Of a DNA stretch of 25,032 nt, positions 23,219-25,032 are shown piece by piece. Both the position numbers and the translations under genes were made by a program. The notes beneath the pieces were generated by a model. That model was not told where the DNA came from and ran no database searches. It was given only the letters and a program-made list of their open reading frames with translations. This DNA comes from Candidatus Dojkabacteria bacterium UBA5232 (GTDB lineage Bacteria > Patescibacteriota > Dojkabacteria > SC72), in the NCBI GenBank assembly GCA_002409215.1, contig DHUO01000002.1:30853-55884 (forward strand), read 5' to 3'. Within the stretch, counting starts at the first letter, position 1. Every line of letters starts with the position of its first letter.

Positions 23219-25032
23219 ATGGACAAAAATACATACAATGTTAAGATGCCTTTAGATAAAATTAGAAATATCGGTATCATTGCGCACATCGATGCTGGTA
23301 AAACAACGACAACAGAAAGATTGTTGTACTTTACAGGGCAGGTCCATAAGATTGGAGAAACACACGAAGGAGAAGCGACTACAGACTTCATGGAGCAGGA
23401 GCAAGAGAGAGGTATTACCATTATGTCTGCTGCAGTTACATGTTTCTGGGTGTACAATGACAATGATTATAGAATCAACATTATTGACACTCCAGGTCAC
23501 GTAGACTTTACAGCAGAGGTTGAAAGATCTCTTAGAGTCTTAGATGGTGCGGTAGTTATCTTCGATGGAAGAAAGGGAGTAGAGCCACAGTCAGAAACAG
23601 TATGGAGACAGGCAAATAAGTATCATGTCCCAAGAATCTGCTTTATGAACAAAATTAACCTCATCGGTGGTAGTTTTGATCATAGCTTTCAGACAATTAA
23701 GGATAGATTAAGTAACAAAGCAGTTGCAGTCACATATCCAATAGGTAAGGAGCAAGAATTACATGGGTACGTTGATTTAGTAAAGATGAAGGCATATAAG
23801 TATGAGGGTGATGACACTCCTGATTTAATAGAGTGTCCAATTCCTGATGATATTAAAGACAAGGTAGATGAGCTTAGAAATGTTTTGGTAGAAGCATTGG
23901 CAGAACAAGATGACGCATTGATGGAGAAGTATTTTGCAGGGGAAGAATTAAAGGAGGAGGAACTTTTCCAAGCTTTAAGGAAAGGTACACTTTCTGAGAA
24001 TATTTTTCCAGTACTAGGTGGTGACTCAAGAACTGCCATGTCAAAAACACTTCTTGATTACATCACTATCTGTCTTCCATCTCCACTAGATGTTCCTGCT
24101 GTAACAGGAGTAAATCCAAAAACTAATGAAGAGGAAGAGAGGAAAGCAGAGGAATCTGAACCATTCTCAGCGCTAGTATTTAAGATTGTTAATGATCCTC
24201 ATGTAGGTAATCTTTCGTACTTTAGAGTGTATTCAGGAAAGATTGACTCTGGTTCATATGTTCTTAACTCAACAAAAGGTATTAAGGAGAGAGCAAGTAG
24301 GTTAATTCTTATGCATGCGGATGATAGAGAGGAAGTAACAGCTCTTAGAGTTGGAGATATTGGTGCTGTTGTTGGTCTTAAAGATTCTGTAACAGGAGAT
24401 ACTCTTTGTGATGAGAAGTCTCCCATCGTTCTTGAAAAGATTGAATTTGCAGAGCCAGTTGTATCACAAGCAATTGAACCAGCTACAAAGTCAGATGAGG
24501 AGAAAATGTCTGAAGCTTTGGCAAGGTTTGTTAAAGAGGATCCAACATTTAGAGTTAGTTCTAATCAGGAAACAGGTCAAACTATTATATCTGGAATGGG
24601 TGAGCTTCACTTAGACATTATTGTAGACAGGATGAAGAGAGAGTTTAATGTTGCCGCTAATGTTGGTAAACCACAGGTTGCATACAAGGAAACGATTAAG
24701 TCAAATGTTGCTCAGGTTGAGGGTAGGTATGTTAAGCAGTCTGGTGGTAAAGGTCAGTACGGTCATTGTTGGTTGAAGTTGGAACCAAATGAGAAGGGTA
24801 AGGGTTTTGAATTTATTAATGAAATTAAGGGTGGATCTATTCCACGAGAGTTTATCCCCGCAATTCAGAAAGGTGTTGAGGATGCAATGAAGTCTGGTGT
24901 TACAGCAGGGTATCCAGTTGTTGATATTAAAGTTGCAGTATATGATGGTTCGTATCATGATGTTGACTCTTCAGAGGCAGCGTTTAAGATTGCTGGTTCT
25001 ATGGCATTCAAAGAGGGTATGAGGATGGGTGA
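23219..25032 (+). CDS. fusA: elongation factor G, 3' end cut by window
   Basis: The 604 visible residues (of about 700) match EF-G, the translational GTPase that drives ribosome translocation. G1 is AHIDAGKTT (22-30), switch I ends RGITIMSAA, G3 is DTPGH (90-94), domains II and III follow LPSPLDVPAV, and domain IV has KQSGGKGQYGH and GYPVVDIKVAVYDGSYHDVDS as in normal EF-G. Two guanine-recognition motifs are unusual: G4, normally NKMD, reads NKIN (144-147), and G5, normally GSA, reads GDS (268-270). Otherwise it looks like a full translation factor. The coding ATG is at 23219. The predicted leader has no strong Shine-Dalgarno (AAAGAA only). The C-terminal part of domain IV and domain V lie beyond the window. 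Confidence 0.95.
   Translation, partial: MDKNTYNVKMPLDKIRNIGIIAHIDAGKTTTTERLLYFTGQVHKIGETHEGEATTDFMEQEQERGITIMSAAVTCFWVYNDNDYRINIIDTPGHVDFTAEVERSLRVLDGAVVIFDGRKGVEPQSETVWRQANKYHVPRICFMNKINLIGGSFDHSFQTIKDRLSNKAVAVTYPIGKEQELHGYVDLVKMKAYKYEGDDTPDLIECPIPDDIKDKVDELRNVLVEALAEQDDALMEKYFAGEELKEEELFQALRKGTLSENIFPVLGGDSRTAMSKTLLDYITICLPSPLDVPAVTGVNPKTNEEEERKAEESEPFSALVFKIVNDPHVGNLSYFRVYSGKIDSGSYVLNSTKGIKERASRLILMHADDREEVTALRVGDIGAVVGLKDSVTGDTLCDEKSPIVLEKIEFAEPVVSQAIEPATKSDEEKMSEALARFVKEDPTFRVSSNQETGQTIISGMGELHLDIIVDRMKREFNVAANVGKPQVAYKETIKSNVAQVEGRYVKQSGGKGQYGHCWLKLEPNEKGKGFEFINEIKGGSIPREFIPAIQKGVEDAMKSGVTAGYPVVDIKVAVYDGSYHDVDSSEAAFKIAGSMAFKEGMRMG

Noticed and set aside
1..25032. CRISPR arrays, insertion sequences, tRNA or rRNA genes
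   Set aside because: No regularly spaced repeats, transposase motifs, or cloverleaf and rRNA-like segments were seen on either strand by eye.

Overview
The window comes from a low-GC bacterium with compact genes, standard stop codons and very short spacers. The VirB6/TrbL-like membrane protein inside a cluster of large single-pass surface proteins, the streamlined housekeeping genes and the general protein style suggest a Candidate Phyla Radiation (Patescibacteria) genome, perhaps in the Dojkabacteria/Katanobacteria/Microgenomates area. That placement is inference from protein style; no rRNA gene is present to confirm it.

Layout. 1-2319 (minus strand): a compact run of four genes, read from the right: a Phd/YefM-like antitoxin, a PIN-domain toxin, the 16S rRNA methyltransferase RsmE and an RsmB/RsmF-like rRNA cytosine methyltransferase cut by the window edge. 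2320-2538: a divergent control region with a sigma70-type promoter and three inverted repeats. 2539-17414 (plus strand): eight collinear genes for envelope proteins. Two are large paralogous Cys-rich surface proteins with conserved ends and unrelated middles. Then follow a small membrane protein, a two-FnIII protein with an IPKTG sorting-type signal, a Cys-containing anchored protein, a VirB6/TrbL-like polytopic protein, a long helical membrane protein ending in an outside HExxH domain, and an anchored protein of unknown function. 17447-20641 (plus): a histidine-free PGRP/amidase-like protein with an SH3b domain, then a UvrD/PcrA helicase. 20642-21565 (minus): a DUF348-G5-lysozyme-like cell-wall protein. 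21613-25032 (plus): a membrane-anchored TPR protein and elongation factor G, the latter cut by the window edge.

How it may work together. The 2539-17414 block looks like an envelope apparatus: surface-exposed modular proteins (FnIII, GGW, GWNLIG modules), a polytopic pore-like VirB6 homologue, and an anchored protein with a putative zinc protease domain. No VirB4/VirD4 ATPase, pilin or sortase gene lies in the window, so this is at most part of a secretion or attachment system. The flanking cell-wall genes (pseudo-amidase with SH3b, G5/lysozyme-like) fit an envelope theme.

Expression. Most plus-strand genes lack a Shine-Dalgarno sequence. Instead, several have a -10-like hexamer ending only 5-8 bases before the ATG, the geometry expected for leaderless mRNAs. 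The clearest is a consensus TTGACA-17-TATATT promoter that puts the transcription start on the A of the ATG at 21613. I found no convincing intrinsic terminator, tRNA, rRNA, CRISPR array or insertion sequence. No gene-free stretch exceeds 300 bases.
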